Counted from the stretch's first letter, positions 36,691-48,814 are shown. The stretch: DNA of 64,000 nt from Tenodera sinensis (GCA_030765045.1 CM060962.1:96620912-96684911), one strand, 5' to 3'. Notes: generated by a model not told the origin, from the sequence alone. Numbers and translations are program-made.

Positions 36691-37086
36691 TGTTGGTACG
36701 ATGTTAAATTTCCACATTTACGTTTACATTTTTTTTCGATAAATCACACGGCGTTACTAACATAAAGCAATATTTCTTAAATCAACATGTTTCCGTATGC
36801 ACGAATGTGCCATGGTGTATTATGTTTAAGAACCATTATTTAATTTTCAAGCAAAATAGTTGCATAAGCTCAGAATGGTTAGATAAAGAATCTGTACCAT
36901 GTGCCAACTTTTTTATTTCAATTCGACTTCGAACCTTTATACAGCTATCGCGAAATGAGGCGATCGTAACTTACCTGTCACGTGGGCAGAGCGTGACGAC
37001 ATTGCGCGAGTATAGTGGCAGCACAAAACACACCGCCTACAATGCATAGTGTCTCTGGAATGTGTTCACTAGTTCCACACAGCAAA

Positions 37087-37230
37087 ATGCCTGCAGGGAG
37101 AAAATTGAAATATTGAATTGTTGCTGAAGATACAAAAACATTATACTTTACTGCTAATGGGGACAGCATTGAATGTAAGTTATGTAACAACTTTATCTAC
37201 AACGTTCGTGCGTCAACTGTACCTAGCCCC
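37087..37230 (+). pseudogene. BED-finger-like N-terminal transposase fragment
   Basis: From ATG at 37087 the frame reads MPAGRKLKY, a stop, then TLYFTANGDSIECKLC and RASTVPS. The pattern of a short basic start, an F..NGDS-ECKLC half finger and a following STVKxH-like position resembles BED zinc fingers at the N-terminus of hAT transposases. The second half of the finger (H...H) is not seen before the sequence becomes a tRNA-like repeat. It is a short remnant, and a chance match is possible. Confidence 0.4.
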
Positions 37231-37235
37231 CTCGG

Positions 37236-37322
37236 TGCAGTCTCCTCTGGTCTCATGATCATGTGACAGACTGAACCCTCCCGCTTCGTATAGTCCAAAC
37301 GCCTTAACCATATGCTTCCTAT
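37236..37322 (-). mobile_element. tRNA-like SINE head
   Basis: The minus strand reads GCATATGGTTAAGGCGTTTGG, then GGGAGGGTTCAGTCTGTC. A-box and B-box order and spacing are tRNA-like. The body is not identified. Confidence 0.5.
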
Positions 37323-37737
37323 ATGAAGGTTCGCTTCCTAATAATAAATGTATTTTTCCAGAAGAAAAAAGTTTGTTAATGTTAAAAATAAAGTGACGTT
37401 TATTTGGGATTGTAAACTGTTGTAACAACAAGAGAAGATGAAAATATATGTAATTCTTGGGTTTCATTTTCTCAGTTGGCAGTGTTGAGTAACTCAAACT
37501 ACACCAATCGAAATAAATATATTTTAGGTTGTTTTTTAAAAAAACTAATATTTTCTGGCCAAATCTTTGTAGTATAGTATTAAAATTCATGTTTTATTTA
37601 TGAAATGATCCAGATAAATATCATACAACGGTCTGAACTTCCCAGAGAGGTTAGGTTGGACCTCTTATAATGTTACTGGTAATAATTTCATAAATATTAT
37701 ACGAATAGGAATGCCATTATTCTGGTATCTAGGAGTA

Positions 37738-39395
37738 GGGGAGACTGTTGTTCCTTGAGTTTAGTGTTCCTTGGAACACTCCTAGTTTTCCAGTCAGTGT
37801 TGCAGTCTAGCGGCGTATTGCGGAAGTACGCAGCGCATTTGGACGACATGGTGCTACCCAGAGATTAACAGTTGAATGCAGGGAGTTCTTCAGTTGTGAG
37901 TGAAGATGGTTGTTTTGAAGCGTCCGTGTAAAATATTTTTATTACGGATTTTGCAGTTATGTGAAAAAGTATAAGTGGTACAAACGAAATTCTCATACCA
38001 CAGTATACACAGCTGTAAGTAAAATAAAACAAAACTTGCAACTTTTCTTAATACCCAAAAAGTACAAGCTCCATTTTCGTTCCAAGTGGTAACCTCTTGT
38101 TCCTTGCAACACAGGACCTAGTGCTCCTTGAAACACCTCTTTGGCTAGAAATATTTTATTATTTTGTTTCAGATACAATGCCACGAGGTAAATATGGTAT
38201 AAAGGAAAGCATGTTGACACGGATGGCATCAGCAAAGCAGTTGCTGCTGTCAATGCTCTAACTGACAAGAACATTTCCCCAAGAGAGTTTTATAAAATTT
38301 ATAAGGTGTCCCTTGCAACTCTGTCAGACATCTTGCAGACTTGAAGCGTTCAGGGGAAACTGAGTTCTATTATTCTACAAATATTGGGGTGAAACAAGTA
38401 TTTAACGATCAGAAAGAGGAGAATGCTAGTCGAATATATTGTCAAAATCGCTCACATCCAGTATAGGCTTACAAAAAATAGTGTAAGAGAACTTTCTTAT
38501 AAGTTTGTAGTTGTTAATGGCAAAAAGTATACTTAGAATTGTCATAATGAGCATATAGCTGGTGAAGAATGGATGCGTTGGCCCTACGTAGGCATCCTGA
38601 TGCTCATTGTATGAGGAAACCAGAGGCTACAAGCTTGTCCCAATCTACCAGTTTCAATAAAGCAAATGTTGATGCATTCTTCTCAAATGCATAGGCCCAA
38701 CCCATTTTGGGCCTATTCTTCCACAGAGAGGATGCAATTTAGATGGAACCGCGGTGTCTACTGTACAAAGTCCAAGTCCCATTGTAGCTCCCAAAGGAGC
38801 GAAACAAATTGGAAGCCGAACTTCTGCCGAAAGGGGTAACAGTGTTACAATGATAACTGCTATAAATACTACCGGGAATCATATGAACTGTGTGCTGACA
38901 GTGAGGGTAAAGGATGGAAATCGTTTCTGTGTGATGTTTGTAAAATATAACCAGTGTTACAAAAAAGCAAACGTTAAATTTAAAAAGTGTTTCATCAATA
39001 ATTCATTGTTCTTGAGAATTTCTTTTGACTTTTTGAGGACAGAGTTTGCAGACTTACTGAGTTGCTAGTGGGTTTCATTTGTCATTAATATATTGTTAGA
39101 GTAACACATTTATAAATACAATTTTGATAAAAGGTTTTTTTTGTTGGTTCCATAATTAAGTGTCTCAACGTACAATATGAAATGTTCCAAGATACACGAA
39201 CATCCTGTACCTTGGAAGAAGACTGATGTGTTCGAAAATTGTAATGTATCTAATTTTATTTGCAGTAAGAAAAATGTGCTTATGTTTGGGAATATCTCCC
39301 TTGATACATGTTCTGCAACACAAGATGAAAAATCTTCCTACAATCAGATTTCCAAGAAAAAATCTAAAAGTGTTCCAAGGTACCACGGTCTCCCC
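37738..39395 (+). mobile_element. Tigger/pogo-like DNA transposon with TIRs and TA duplication
   Basis: TA at 37736-37737 and at 39396-39397 flanks a 1,658-bp element. The left end is GGGGAGACTGTTGTTCCTTG and the right end, read inward, GGGGAGACCGTGGTACCTTG (17 of 20 identical). TA target duplication and this end type fit the Tc1/mariner-pogo group. The enclosed transposase pseudogene agrees in orientation. Extra CCTTGNAACAC-like motifs occur inside near both ends. Confidence 0.88.
38178..38972 (+). pseudogene. Tigger/jerky-like (DDE, CENP-B-type) transposase pseudogene
   Basis: Start codon at 38178 gives MPRGKYGIKESML, the usual opening of this family. A frame shift leads to SKAVAAVNAL and ISPREFYKIYKVSLATL, the helix-turn-helix DNA-binding part. 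RHPDAHCMRKPEATSLSQS near 38590 and FNKANVDAFF near 38655 match the CENP-B-type second DNA-binding region and the linker before the catalytic core. STVQSPSPIVAPKGAKQIG and TSAERGNSVT (38757-38855) match the core just after the first catalytic Asp-Glu. An internal deletion then removes the second and third acidic residues, as the frame jumps to ELCADSEGKGW and FLCDVCK, a C-terminal zinc-binding tail. Inactive. Confidence 0.82.
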
Positions 39396-39399
39396 TACA

Positions 39400-40070
39400 G
39401 ATCATTATGTTTAGAAATATCTAGAACGCGAACAGCTAAAACCTTTTTAAATTACTGAGTTTAAATGACAAGTATGATATAAATGTCATTTTCTTTTCTA
39501 AGTTGGATTACTATTAAAACATTACCAGTTAATCTGATGCATAATTTATTACTTCACATTTGAAGGCATTCCAGCGATTGTACAGAATGCAGTATCAGTC
39601 TGAGGTACGACATTCAGTTATTTTACTGGTTATCTTTGTCAGTGCATGTACGACAATAGGCCGGAAAGCAAGCCTTAAGTCAATATGTGGCGATCAGTGG
39701 CCCATATATTTAATACACACTTCCGTTAGAACGACATGACACGAGTTTAATGCTAAGACATTCTATTTACAATAACTCTTGTTGGAGCGTAACGTTTTCC
39801 ATTACAAGTGACAGCCTTATCGTGGTGGTTCGGTGTTCAGTACAGAATTATTGACAAAGCAGTTTGTGGTGCCCTACGAAACGACACATGACTTTCATAA
39901 ATAGTTAGTACAACCCAGAGGCTATTTATGGCGATATCAAAGAGAAATCTCATACCTCGTATTAACCTAGTATTACAAAATTTGGAAAGTTAACAATCAT
40001 GTTAGCAGGAGTATGCTTAATAGCTACTAACTATTAAAATATCCTTTGCTGATCTTTTGTTTAGAAACGA
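39400..40070. other. unannotated
   Basis: Nothing recognised. Confidence 0.45.
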
Positions 40071-40077
40071 CGTTATC

Positions 40078-40292
40078 GCCGGTTCCTTAAACCCCACTGA
40101 CTCACTCACCCACTCACTCACTCACTCACTCACTCGCTCACTCGCCCACTCGCCCACTCACTCACTCACTCACTCACTCACTCACTCACTCACTCACTCA
40201 CTCACTCACTCACTCACTCACTAACTTACTCACTCACCCACTCACTCACTCACTCACTCACTCACTCACTTACTCACTCACCCACTCACTCT
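40078..40292. repeat. (ACTC)n microsatellite with shared 5' flank
   Basis: About 45 ACTC-type units with a few C and T variants. The lead-in GGTTCCTTAAACCCCACTGA resembles the 52.06-kb locus (CGGTCCCTAAATCCCACTCA), suggesting the repeat is the 3' tail of an interspersed element. Confidence 0.9.
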
Positions 40293-43200
40293 TTTGTTTA
40301 TTTTTCTCCCATGCTTCGCTCCCAATCTTACTTTCTCCTTGTTCAACAGATGGGCAGCATTATTCAGGCCTAGAGTTAGGAACTGGTGTAATGTTTAGTT
40401 CCTTTGGTTTGTACTTAGTAGGTAAAGGAAGTCGCTTCTATATTTCATTAAAAAATTACACTCTGAGATTTCACCGTATTTTTGAACATCATAACTCAAC
40501 AACGCCCCTCTTTGTTCGAGTTTTTCTCGGTTCGTCGCGTGCTACTAGTGTTTCCCTAGCGCACCTTCAAGATTCTCTCCAACTGACTACCAGACTTGCA
40601 GAGCCTCTGGCGGACGACAAACAAGCAGTCTAAAGAGCTTTGAAGATTTTCACAAAAATAAACATTAACTTAAGAACTTAAAACTTTAGATATGGAAATT
40701 TCATAATTTTTAACCTTTTAATAACTTTGTTTTAATTCAGGCTTTTGCCTCTTTGTTTGGCATATTTATGCACATTTGCTTTTTGCTGGTATTTTTATTT
40801 TATGTTGAAACTCATTTCTGACTTTTGCCATGATCGGTTTTATGATGGTGCTAACGACCGAGGAGTTGAGCCCTCTTAAACTTACAAAAAAGAAAAAGGT
40901 GATGTTCTAGGAATACGACAGAAAGGTGTTGAAAAACATCCTCCCTATTTCCAAACCGTCATTTGCACAGAAATTTTGATTTTGTAAAAAATGGCTTTAA
41001 GGATTTTGATAACATTATACTAAGATATCTTTATGACAAATGAAACGCGCATTTTAAATTTTCTTTGAACACCTTCTGACGTGTTCACAGCTTAGAGCAA
41101 CGTACTCTCTACGATCAGAACCTTACTTTGAGAACAGTTATAAAAATACTTGAACTATCACGTTAGTGCAAACTTGAAAAACTGTTATTTGAGGCGTACG
41201 ATTGGACTTCGTAATTTTGGAACGATTCCATTCACATAACAGTTTCAAAATATCGATATTTCCTTCTCAACTGTGTGCAGACCTGAGAACTTTTACTTCA
41301 TCACAGCAGTTTACAAATACATACAGCGCAGTAAGTTGGGTGGTCCACAGAATTACTGCAGGATAATATATATAAAACAACGAACAAGCAACAACCATGT
41401 CCCATGTAAATTCTACACCCTATCAGAGGATAATCAAATTAATGAAAGGTAAATTATCCTTTTAATGGGTATAAAGAACAAAAAATAATGCAGTTTATGT
41501 GTTACAGTGATTCTGAATACTTCTTAATCTTACGATTTTCATATTAGAACATTTTGCTTATTTTAGAATACCTTTTTTTCAAGAGTTAGAAAATTAAGAC
41601 TGATTTAGTAAAGCAGATTGTTGTAATACCACAATAACACAACAAAATATACTTAAATGTAGAAACAAAGGCATTTGTTAGGTCATAAATAATCCAAGTT
41701 TTCTGGAATTGTCTCTTTAATGCCTCGTATTGATCATGGTAACTTTTGGAAGAAATTGCCTTTCCTGCCTATATAACAATGACTACACAAAAGCACACAC
41801 AGGCATTACACGACTGTTAAATGTTTTATGTATACTTGCGTGGACATTGCATCTCTTTACATTAACTCAAATAAAACAAAAGAACAGCATTTGAAAGCGT
41901 ATTTCCTCAAATGTTGCAAACATCCAAAGCAAAAGATCGAATATCTCGGAATTGAAATATGCTAGGAAAATATGTATTTGAAACGAAATGTTTATTTCAA
42001 GCCAACTGCTTGATGAATTATAAGAATAGAAATTATGCAGTTTCCGACCTAATGATTTAAGCCTTTTCCCTATGAATTGTGCATTTTTATAGAGTGGAAT
42101 AAAATTTGGTGTTCGTAGGTGAAGCGGTTTCCAAATTAGAAATTTGTAAAAAACATTGTAAGGTTTTCACAAAAAAGTTTCTGATGAGGATATTTCATAT
42201 TTTGGCTATATAACTTAATATTTAGTTACTATTAAATAACGAATCAAATGTAGTATAAATAATTGTTACACAGGGAATATCATTTTTATTTTTATTTCTT
42301 TTCGTACGTTTGGAATTATTGAATAAGATTATGTGAGCATATTTGAACTTACCAGTTGAGAGAATGGTGGCATGCAAGTTTCAGAACTATGACAAAGTCC
42401 TTTTTACAACAGTTTTACGTTTTGACGGTGGCAATTACCGGGTGGCAAGTACTACTTCAGCCATAGCCGAACCACGAATACTACATGATGAGTGTAACAA
42501 ATATATCCAATACAGTCACTTTCAATAAAGAACCGTTTTGACGAAAGAAAATAAGCCTGCATAATTAATCAACAGTTAGTATTTCGAGTGATAAGATTCA
42601 GGAACTCTTAAATTCTTCAACTTCAACAGATGGTATCTCAGTTCAGTTAGATCATCATTAGCTCCCATTAAATTTATCAAGTTAATTGGTGTCGTATTTC
42701 CTCACACTTACCCTCTATACCCGGAGATAAACATCTCATAGTTATTAACTGGAGCAACTCGCAGCAGACAGTGGAGAACTACATTTGATGGCATCAAAAG
42801 GTGACGAATTCATCATTTTTGCATTTTTGATAAAGGTTAAACCTCAGTGTTCCTAAGAAAACAAAACAAGTAGAAAAATAGAACGTTTTTTGACTATTTA
42901 TTATCATACCTTACGGGCATTTGGCTTATTGAGCTCCAAAATTTTAATAATTTGAGCACATAATCGGGTTTTTGATGTGTATAAAATGCGTTGACAGCTC
43001 ATATGAAAATTCAAATATGCAATTTATTTTCATATTAATACTACAGACTTGATTTTGTAATCAAAGTACTTGGTACTATTTTTTGAGAACTAAAAAATAA
43101 AGAAAATATTTTTATAGGCTACTTTGACATGGGTAGCTTTCTTGAAAACTTTGGCTTTGGTGTTTGTTTGACTTTTACTTTTTGATTTATACTGTTCAAC

Positions 43201-43390
43201 AGGCGTATTCTCCACGTGCTTCATTCAGGGAACCTCATAATTTAATACTTCCCCTAACAATGATAGGGAAAGCCAGAGTAATTGCTCTTTCACATTTGCT
43301 GTAAGCTAAAAAGAGGAGCCGAATCAATTTTTTAGAATCCCATGCGACATTAATTTATTTTTTATTTTGTACTTGGTGTTCTTTGCTTCA
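40293..43390. other. unannotated AT-rich DNA
   Basis: A 3-kb stretch with only short frames. I see no transposase motif, tRNA box pair or long repeat. Confidence 0.5.
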
Positions 43391-43397
43391 CCATTAA

Positions 43398-44666
43398 GGA
43401 TATGCATCTGTGAAAATAGCCCAAAATCTGTCAAAAATCACAAAAACTGATTTTGGTGTTATTAAATACTATGATTCTTCTAGTTTTGTTTTCTGTGCTT
43501 TTTATACCCCTACGGCCCTTTAAACCATGTCACGTGGTCATTTAAATGACTCCCTGCAGGTGGGCGTACCCACTAAAATCGAAGATTTTGAGCGTGACTT
43601 AGTGCTTTTCATTTTTCTTATTTGAATTTCGCGGAATAATGTAAGGCAGGGTTGTTTGTTTATCATAACGTGTGTTGGCTGCACTTCAAAACATTTGACG
43701 GTAGGTTTGCACTCTGTTTCCCTCCTAAATGTTTGTTTTGATGTTATAGATCTAGATGAAGGAAACAAAAGTGTTTAGAGGCGAAGTTCTTGTTCTATTT
43801 TTGTGAAGAGCAGTGTCTAACACTAAACTCTCAATGTTTACAAGAGATGAAACACATATTTCAGAATCCTCCCATGACTTCACCTTGGTACACTCAAGCT
43901 TATGGCAGAATATTTTCAGGGGCACCAAATGTGGTGAATGTGACCGTGCTAGTCTAGATGTAAAACTTACAAGTTTTTTGGGATTTGCATCTAAAATAGT
44001 TGTTAAATGCAATGATTGTGACACAGTTTTAAGTCAAAACTATACAAGTCCTAGAGTACACACAGCTGTGTCTACCAGGCCACCTTTTTAAACAGCTAAA
44101 AGGTCAGAAACCTGCTATTTTTTGTGATGCAATTTTAAAACCTCTTTTTATCGTATTTCAGTTTTTCAGCATTTCTTCAGATTTAATTTGCTCTGCACGA
44201 TGCAGTTTTTCTTATAAATGTATGAAATTTTGTGTACCTCCTCATAATTAACTAAAAAAGATAATGCTAAGATGATTTTTTGATAAACTTAATATTTTGT
44301 ATGTAATGAAATTAATAAGGTTTGTGTAATGAAAAATTTTAAGAAAAATAATTATTTCTCATGTTCAACAATTTTTTACACCCAAACTAGCAGTAAAAAT
44401 AAAAATTCATCTTAGCAATTTATTAATACACTATTAATGTACTTAATTGTAAAATTACAATTTTTTTAAAAAATAAGTGCATCGTATGGAATGATTTTTC
44501 AAAACAGTTTAAAAGTTGAATAAAAAATTAATATCTAAGGAACTAAGATAGATATATGCATGAAACTTAGTATAAATACTATGAAATATGCTCTGATTAC
44601 TGCATAAAATTTTCAAATAAATTGAACCAAAACTGTGGATTTTCAAAATTTCACAGATGCATATCC
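43398..44666 (+). mobile_element. TTAA-flanked TIR element (Kolobok-like)
   Basis: TTAA at 43394-43397 and 44667-44670 encloses 1,269 bp. The ends are inverted and identical over GGATATGCATCTGTGAAA (18 bp). TTAA insertion plus the zinc-binding Mutator-like transposase fragment inside points to the Kolobok superfamily; piggyBac is the alternative. It is internally deleted because only the transposase N-terminal part is present. The right half (44100-44640) is AT-rich and non-coding. Confidence 0.85.
43756..44091 (+). pseudogene. Mutator-like (PF20700-type) transposase N-terminal fragment
   Basis: An ATG at 43756 begins MKETKVFRGE, a basic opening typical of this family. After a stop and frame change, the open frame 43813-44091 carries LVHSSLWQNIF, then KCGECDRASLDVKL, GFASKIVVKCNDCD and SQNYTSPR. 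The two CxxC pairs separated by about 25 residues, with a GFA/GLA-K-V/I-KC motif between them, are the zinc-binding signature of this N-terminal domain. The downstream DDE catalytic region is missing. Its position inside the perfect TIRs shows it is a remnant of that element's own transposase. Confidence 0.7.
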
Positions 44667-44670
44667 TTAA

Positions 44671-45470
44671 TAGGCAAAAATGTCTGGAGGAACTGAGAAA
44701 ATATACTATAATTAAGTAAAAGGTACAGCTATGTTGATCACTTTTCAGTCTGGAGAGTCCGAGGAATTGTTTGTAATTACTTCAACCGCGTAATGCTTCT
44801 GTGCATACAGCGGTGTAATCTTTTCAACGCCACCAAATATTCCTACTTAAGCTCCAGAGCTAACAACTTCCAAATTTTCCATGTCATAGAATGGAAAAAT
44901 TGGTCTCAGAGCTGCCAAGAGAGCTTGTTTTAGCCGCCAGAAATGTCAGCATGTATTAAATGGAGTGGATGATTGTGGACATCCGTGAATGAAATTAAAA
45001 TGCGCCTTCCGCTTTATTTGAAACGTAAACATGGTTATGCTTCACGTGGTTCGTAATAAATCAGTGTAGTATTTATTGGAATAGAGTAAAATAAAACGTT
45101 TTGGAAGAGAGTAACTTGATGTATGACCAGCAGGTGCGGGGGAGGGACTTAGCACCTCCACCTTCAGTAGATTCTTTATGGTTGTGGCTCTAACGGAGCC
45201 CCGGGAAGGAGAGGTGAGGTGACAGGAGACAAAGGACGTTCGGATCGTGAATCGCGGCGTAATAAAGGGCAGGATTCCTATGTTTTTCAGGTTGAAACTC
45301 ATCGGTGTCTGCTAGTAGAACTGGCTACATTCCCCCCTCCAGTCGTGCACATCCAACTGGGGGGCCCAGACTCGGAGACCATCCGGGACGGAGTTTCACA
45401 CACAGCATCCTTTTTCCTTGCCATGTAACGCTGAGAGTCGCCCACACTTGCAATCCTGAAACAACCAAAC
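44671..45470. other. unannotated
   Basis: Short overlapping frames on both strands at 45042-45559 have no recognised motif. The GC-richer part at 45180-45430 may belong to the SINE body downstream. Confidence 0.4.
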
Positions 45471-45474
45471 AGAT

Positions 45475-45665
45475 GAAAGGTGAAGTGAAATGATAAGTGA
45501 GGTGTAATGGAGGGACAGGAAATTCCAGTGATGTAAATTATCCTCCTAGCAGTTGCCAAGCTAACCTCGAAAAACCAGAGTCAGGAAGGTTGGCTAGGGG
45601 AAACCATCCCACGACCTCCCGAATGTGAGTCACGTGCGCCGTCACCTGCGCTACCTCGCTCGGTA
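45475..45665 (-). mobile_element. tRNA-derived SINE, family S3
   Basis: The minus-strand head CCGAGCGAGGTAGCGCAGG (A box) is followed by GTCGTGGGATGGTTTCCCC, a diverged B box. The body GGTTTTTCGAGGTTAGC matches the layout of the 27.05-27.28 kb copy. Confidence 0.7.
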
Positions 45666-45669
45666 AGAG

Positions 45670-46750
45670 ATAACTTCGTGAACTCGTCTGGAAAATAAAC
45701 ACTCCAAAGGGTAAAGCTAGTCAGGTTCATGATGCGAAAGTCCTTGATGCTGAAAGGATGAGAAAAGGTTTGCGCTCACATTTGGCATTTCTGTTGGAGT
45801 AGGTATTGCATGTATGCTCAGTATAGGGTGTCAAGCAAATTCGTGTATAACTTTTTGAGGTAAAGATCTTTTTCATGCAAAAAAAACATTGCCTGATGTA
45901 TTATTTTTTCCCATGGTGTCTTTAGACGACGATGTGCTCCGTTTTCATCGCGTTACAAAAATTCGTTCACAACGTTTCGGAGGTGATATAGAAGAAAAAC
46001 ACAAACATCTGCTTTACCGTATATGGAAAAGTTTCTCCCATATGCCATTAAAATGCTTTTTATTCGAAAGTATTGCTATAAATTGTTTTTCGGACTCACG
46101 TTACTTGAATACTTCCAGGATAACGCCTGTTACAGAAGCAATTAGCTTACTTTGAAGTAACTATGCAGTTATTTTTCATGATACCATGGAAAGAGTAAAG
46201 GTTTGAAGACTGTTATATACTGACTAGCTTTTAAACATTTGACTTTAGTAAGCTTTGCTCTACCCTACCCCCCTTGCATTGCAACGAGATGTGCTATGCA
46301 ACTGTTCTGCAAAGATAAATTTCGTTTAAAAGAAGAGCTGAGTTTGAAAAAATAGTCAGTAAAAGCTATAAAAATTAAAGTGGGCAGAGAAAGTCATGTG
46401 AATATAACATATCACATGTTTAAGTTTTACGTCTACGCGTAATGTATGTACCTTTAACTCTCGAGCAAATGAGAAGTTTCGGATTCTAGGGATTCTGTGA
46501 GAAACTCACTGCTCCTTAGCCATATTTGCTGCCCCTACTTCTGCACATCTTGTCCCTCTAGTCTTTACTTTAATCTAATGTAACAACCTTCTGGAGATAT
46601 GAACGCAGAATCCTCTTGCCTGTCGTTAAATCCACTTTCGCTGTGTTTGTACAAGGCGCCTTATCTGAGTAACGAAATGCAAAGCTTACATTGTGCTTAA
46701 TAATGACAGAGGTTATACACAACAGACACGATTTCTAAGCTTCTTTTCTC
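45670..46750. other. unannotated
   Basis: AGGGTGTCAAGCAAATTCG at about 45825 looks like a TIR-type start, but no partner end was found. No gene was found. Confidence 0.4.
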
Positions 46751-46787
46751 GTTAGGGGGCAGGAATCCTAACGCGGTGATGTCTTAA

Positions 46788-47672
46788 TCCTCCTGCCACC
46801 AACGGGAGTAATGGAATTTCCGCAATCACCACTATTCATGCATATTTTATACTTTGATTCGTACTTATTTTCCATGAATTATCTGAGGCAAACTTGGTAG
46901 TGTTAGCTATGACATTTGTAACAATTAGTATTTCATTTACTCCACGCTGAAGCAATTAAAGTTATATTCATCAGCATTGTTGTCATGCTATAGTTGGATT
47001 TTCATTGTTGAGCCAGGAAAACAATGAGAAAAATGGATTTATGACAGCTCTTTGTTGTTAGTTTTATGTGGCATTCTTAGCTTGTACTTCTGAGCGTAAA
47101 TGTGGACAAGCGTTTCAGTCTGCATGAGCTTGAAAGGATTATAAATATTGATAGTCCAGATGATCTGGGCGATGAAGATCGCGATATGTATAATTTGTGT
47201 ATGACGATGGCGAAATCGATATTGTAGAAGTTGTTGAAGAAGCTGATAATGTCATTGAAATGAGTGAAGTACATAAAATGGCAAAGCTACCAGGGGCAGA
47301 AAGTTTGTCAGAAAATGTCCCGAGGATGAAGATCCATTATTTCAGGTATGTTCAAATCTAGAACTGGTCTAGTATGTCATTATACACCCTTACGTGAAGG
47401 AAGAATGGCGGAACAAAATATTCTTCGACAAAAACTTGGTTTAAGAAAGGTGACTATACACCTGGGAGCTAAATCTGTGTGTTTGGACAACAAACTGTCA
47501 TTGATTGCTTCAAATATTTAATAAACCATCAATTGACACTTGTAATTGTCATCTTGAATAATTTTGTGACTATATGACCTATAATAGCAGTATTTTTACA
47601 ATGTTGACAAGGGGTAATTATATTACCCCTTTGCTAACAGGAAGGTGTAAAATCATATTGGTAGCAGAAGGA
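46788..47672 (+). mobile_element. piggyBac-like element, internally deleted
   Basis: TTAA at 46784-46787 and 47673-47676 encloses 885 bp. The inverted ends are TCCTCCTGCCACCAA and, read inward from the right, TCCTTCTGCTACCAA (13 of 15 identical). The interior keeps an acidic piggyBac-type N-terminal reading frame and lacks the catalytic core. A subterminal palindrome AAGGGGTAAT-TAT-ATTACCCCTT stands at 47609-47631. Confidence 0.78.
47096..47344 (+). pseudogene. piggyBac-type transposase N-terminal fragment
   Basis: The frame reads KRFSLHELERIINIDSPDD and GDEDRDMYNL, shifts at about 47196 into DDGEIDIVEVVEEADN and shifts again to MAKLPGAESLSENV. The opening 'KR.(L/S)L.E....' followed by a long Asp/Glu-rich stretch is the usual N-terminus of piggyBac-derived transposases. 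The DDD catalytic core and the cysteine-rich C-terminus are gone. Assignment rests jointly on this and on the TTAA plus TIRs. Confidence 0.6.
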
Positions 47673-47683
47673 TTAAGGTGAGT

Positions 47684-48009
47684 CTAAATCAAGAACATCT
47701 TCATTAACTCTGTTATGGTTATTAGGAAGTGGATGATGATTTGAACACTTAAGTGCACAGGTGTCCATTGTAGTTCTGAAAACCTCTGAAGGAAGGGATG
47801 AGGCGAAGGACACAAAGAGCGACAATATCCGGAACAGTAGACTCGGTCATAAATGGGGTCGTTAACGTTCCATCTGGACACCTGGATCCTCCACAGGACT
47901 GCCTCTCCCCTCGGATAGGTCTCTGAGTGTCTACTCCACACCGAAAACCAGGGCAGACAGTACCAGAAAACAAATTCTTCACCATAAACCATGCTGGCCA
48001 TCCACTCAC
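47684..48009 (-). other. open frames of unknown identity
   Basis: Two overlapping minus-strand frames (105 and 86 codons) are open over the same stretch. One is Cys-rich in the middle (TVCPGFRCGVDTQRPIRG, SCGGSRCPDG). An acceptor-like CTCGTTTCAG and donor-like GGTGAGT stand beside it near 48010-48030. No family is recognised. It could be a piece of an interspersed repeat. Confidence 0.25.
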
Positions 48010-48780
48010 CTTCGGCCCTGAAACGAGATAACTATATGAAATGGCAGGAAACTAAAAAACTTGAAGCATTATATAATCCATTCCAGCGTTCACCCACCAA
48101 CCAGGAGATGCCGTGAAAGAACCGAGTCTGTATGGCCGACCGATCAGAAGTCAAACTCTCAAATACGAACATCAAACGATACCGCAGAGCCCTGAATCAG
48201 CACTGTTGAGAAACATATTCTAAACATAATTATGTTCTTTTTTTAAAAAAATTTTTCAACTTTGCTTCTGAATAAATTTCTTCAAATGTGAAATAAATGA
48301 GATTAACATGTTAGCTTAGTTATTCGGCCACCACAGGAAATACGTTAACTCCTTGTTTTTCAGTCACGAGAGCAATATTTCTTGCAGAAAACTTCGCATC
48401 AAAACACAAGTAATAACAACAATCTGTGGTTGATTAAAATTGAATGCGGGGGGATCTTAATATAAGTTAGAGATCGGATATTTTGCTATGGGCCTCTGTT
48501 CAATCCGTTATCGCTCATAGTTCTCGAGGTAGAAAAAATAATACTTCTGATCTCGAGGTGAGTATTATGTTTCGCCTTCAAACTTTAAAAAGTCATATAA
48601 CCTGTAAAGTACATCTGAGTTTCTAGTACAAAGCACCTGGAAAAGCTAAGGTCATATGCATCTTTAAATTTTACGATTAGACATAAGACGAGCTTCACTA
48701 TTTTGTAACCTTAACTCAACATCCCTATTATATATGTTTCTTTACCACCATTTAGCCTAAGATTTTCTTTACTGATTTCA
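48010..48780. other. unannotated AT-rich DNA
   Basis: Nothing recognised. Confidence 0.45.
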
Positions 48781-48814
48781 ATGACGCGTGATGTTAATGT
48801 AATACCTGTATTAC

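Noticed and set aside
37213..37590. 125-codon minus-strand frame
   Set aside because: Its C-terminal part is a tRNA-like SINE head and the rest is AT-rich low-complexity translation.
40100..40290. CRISPR-like regular repetition
   Set aside because: It is a continuous 4-bp microsatellite without spacers.
47684..48009. Host gene exon on minus strand
   Set aside because: Two frames are open together, no family is recognised and the splice-like sites give no coherent multi-exon model.
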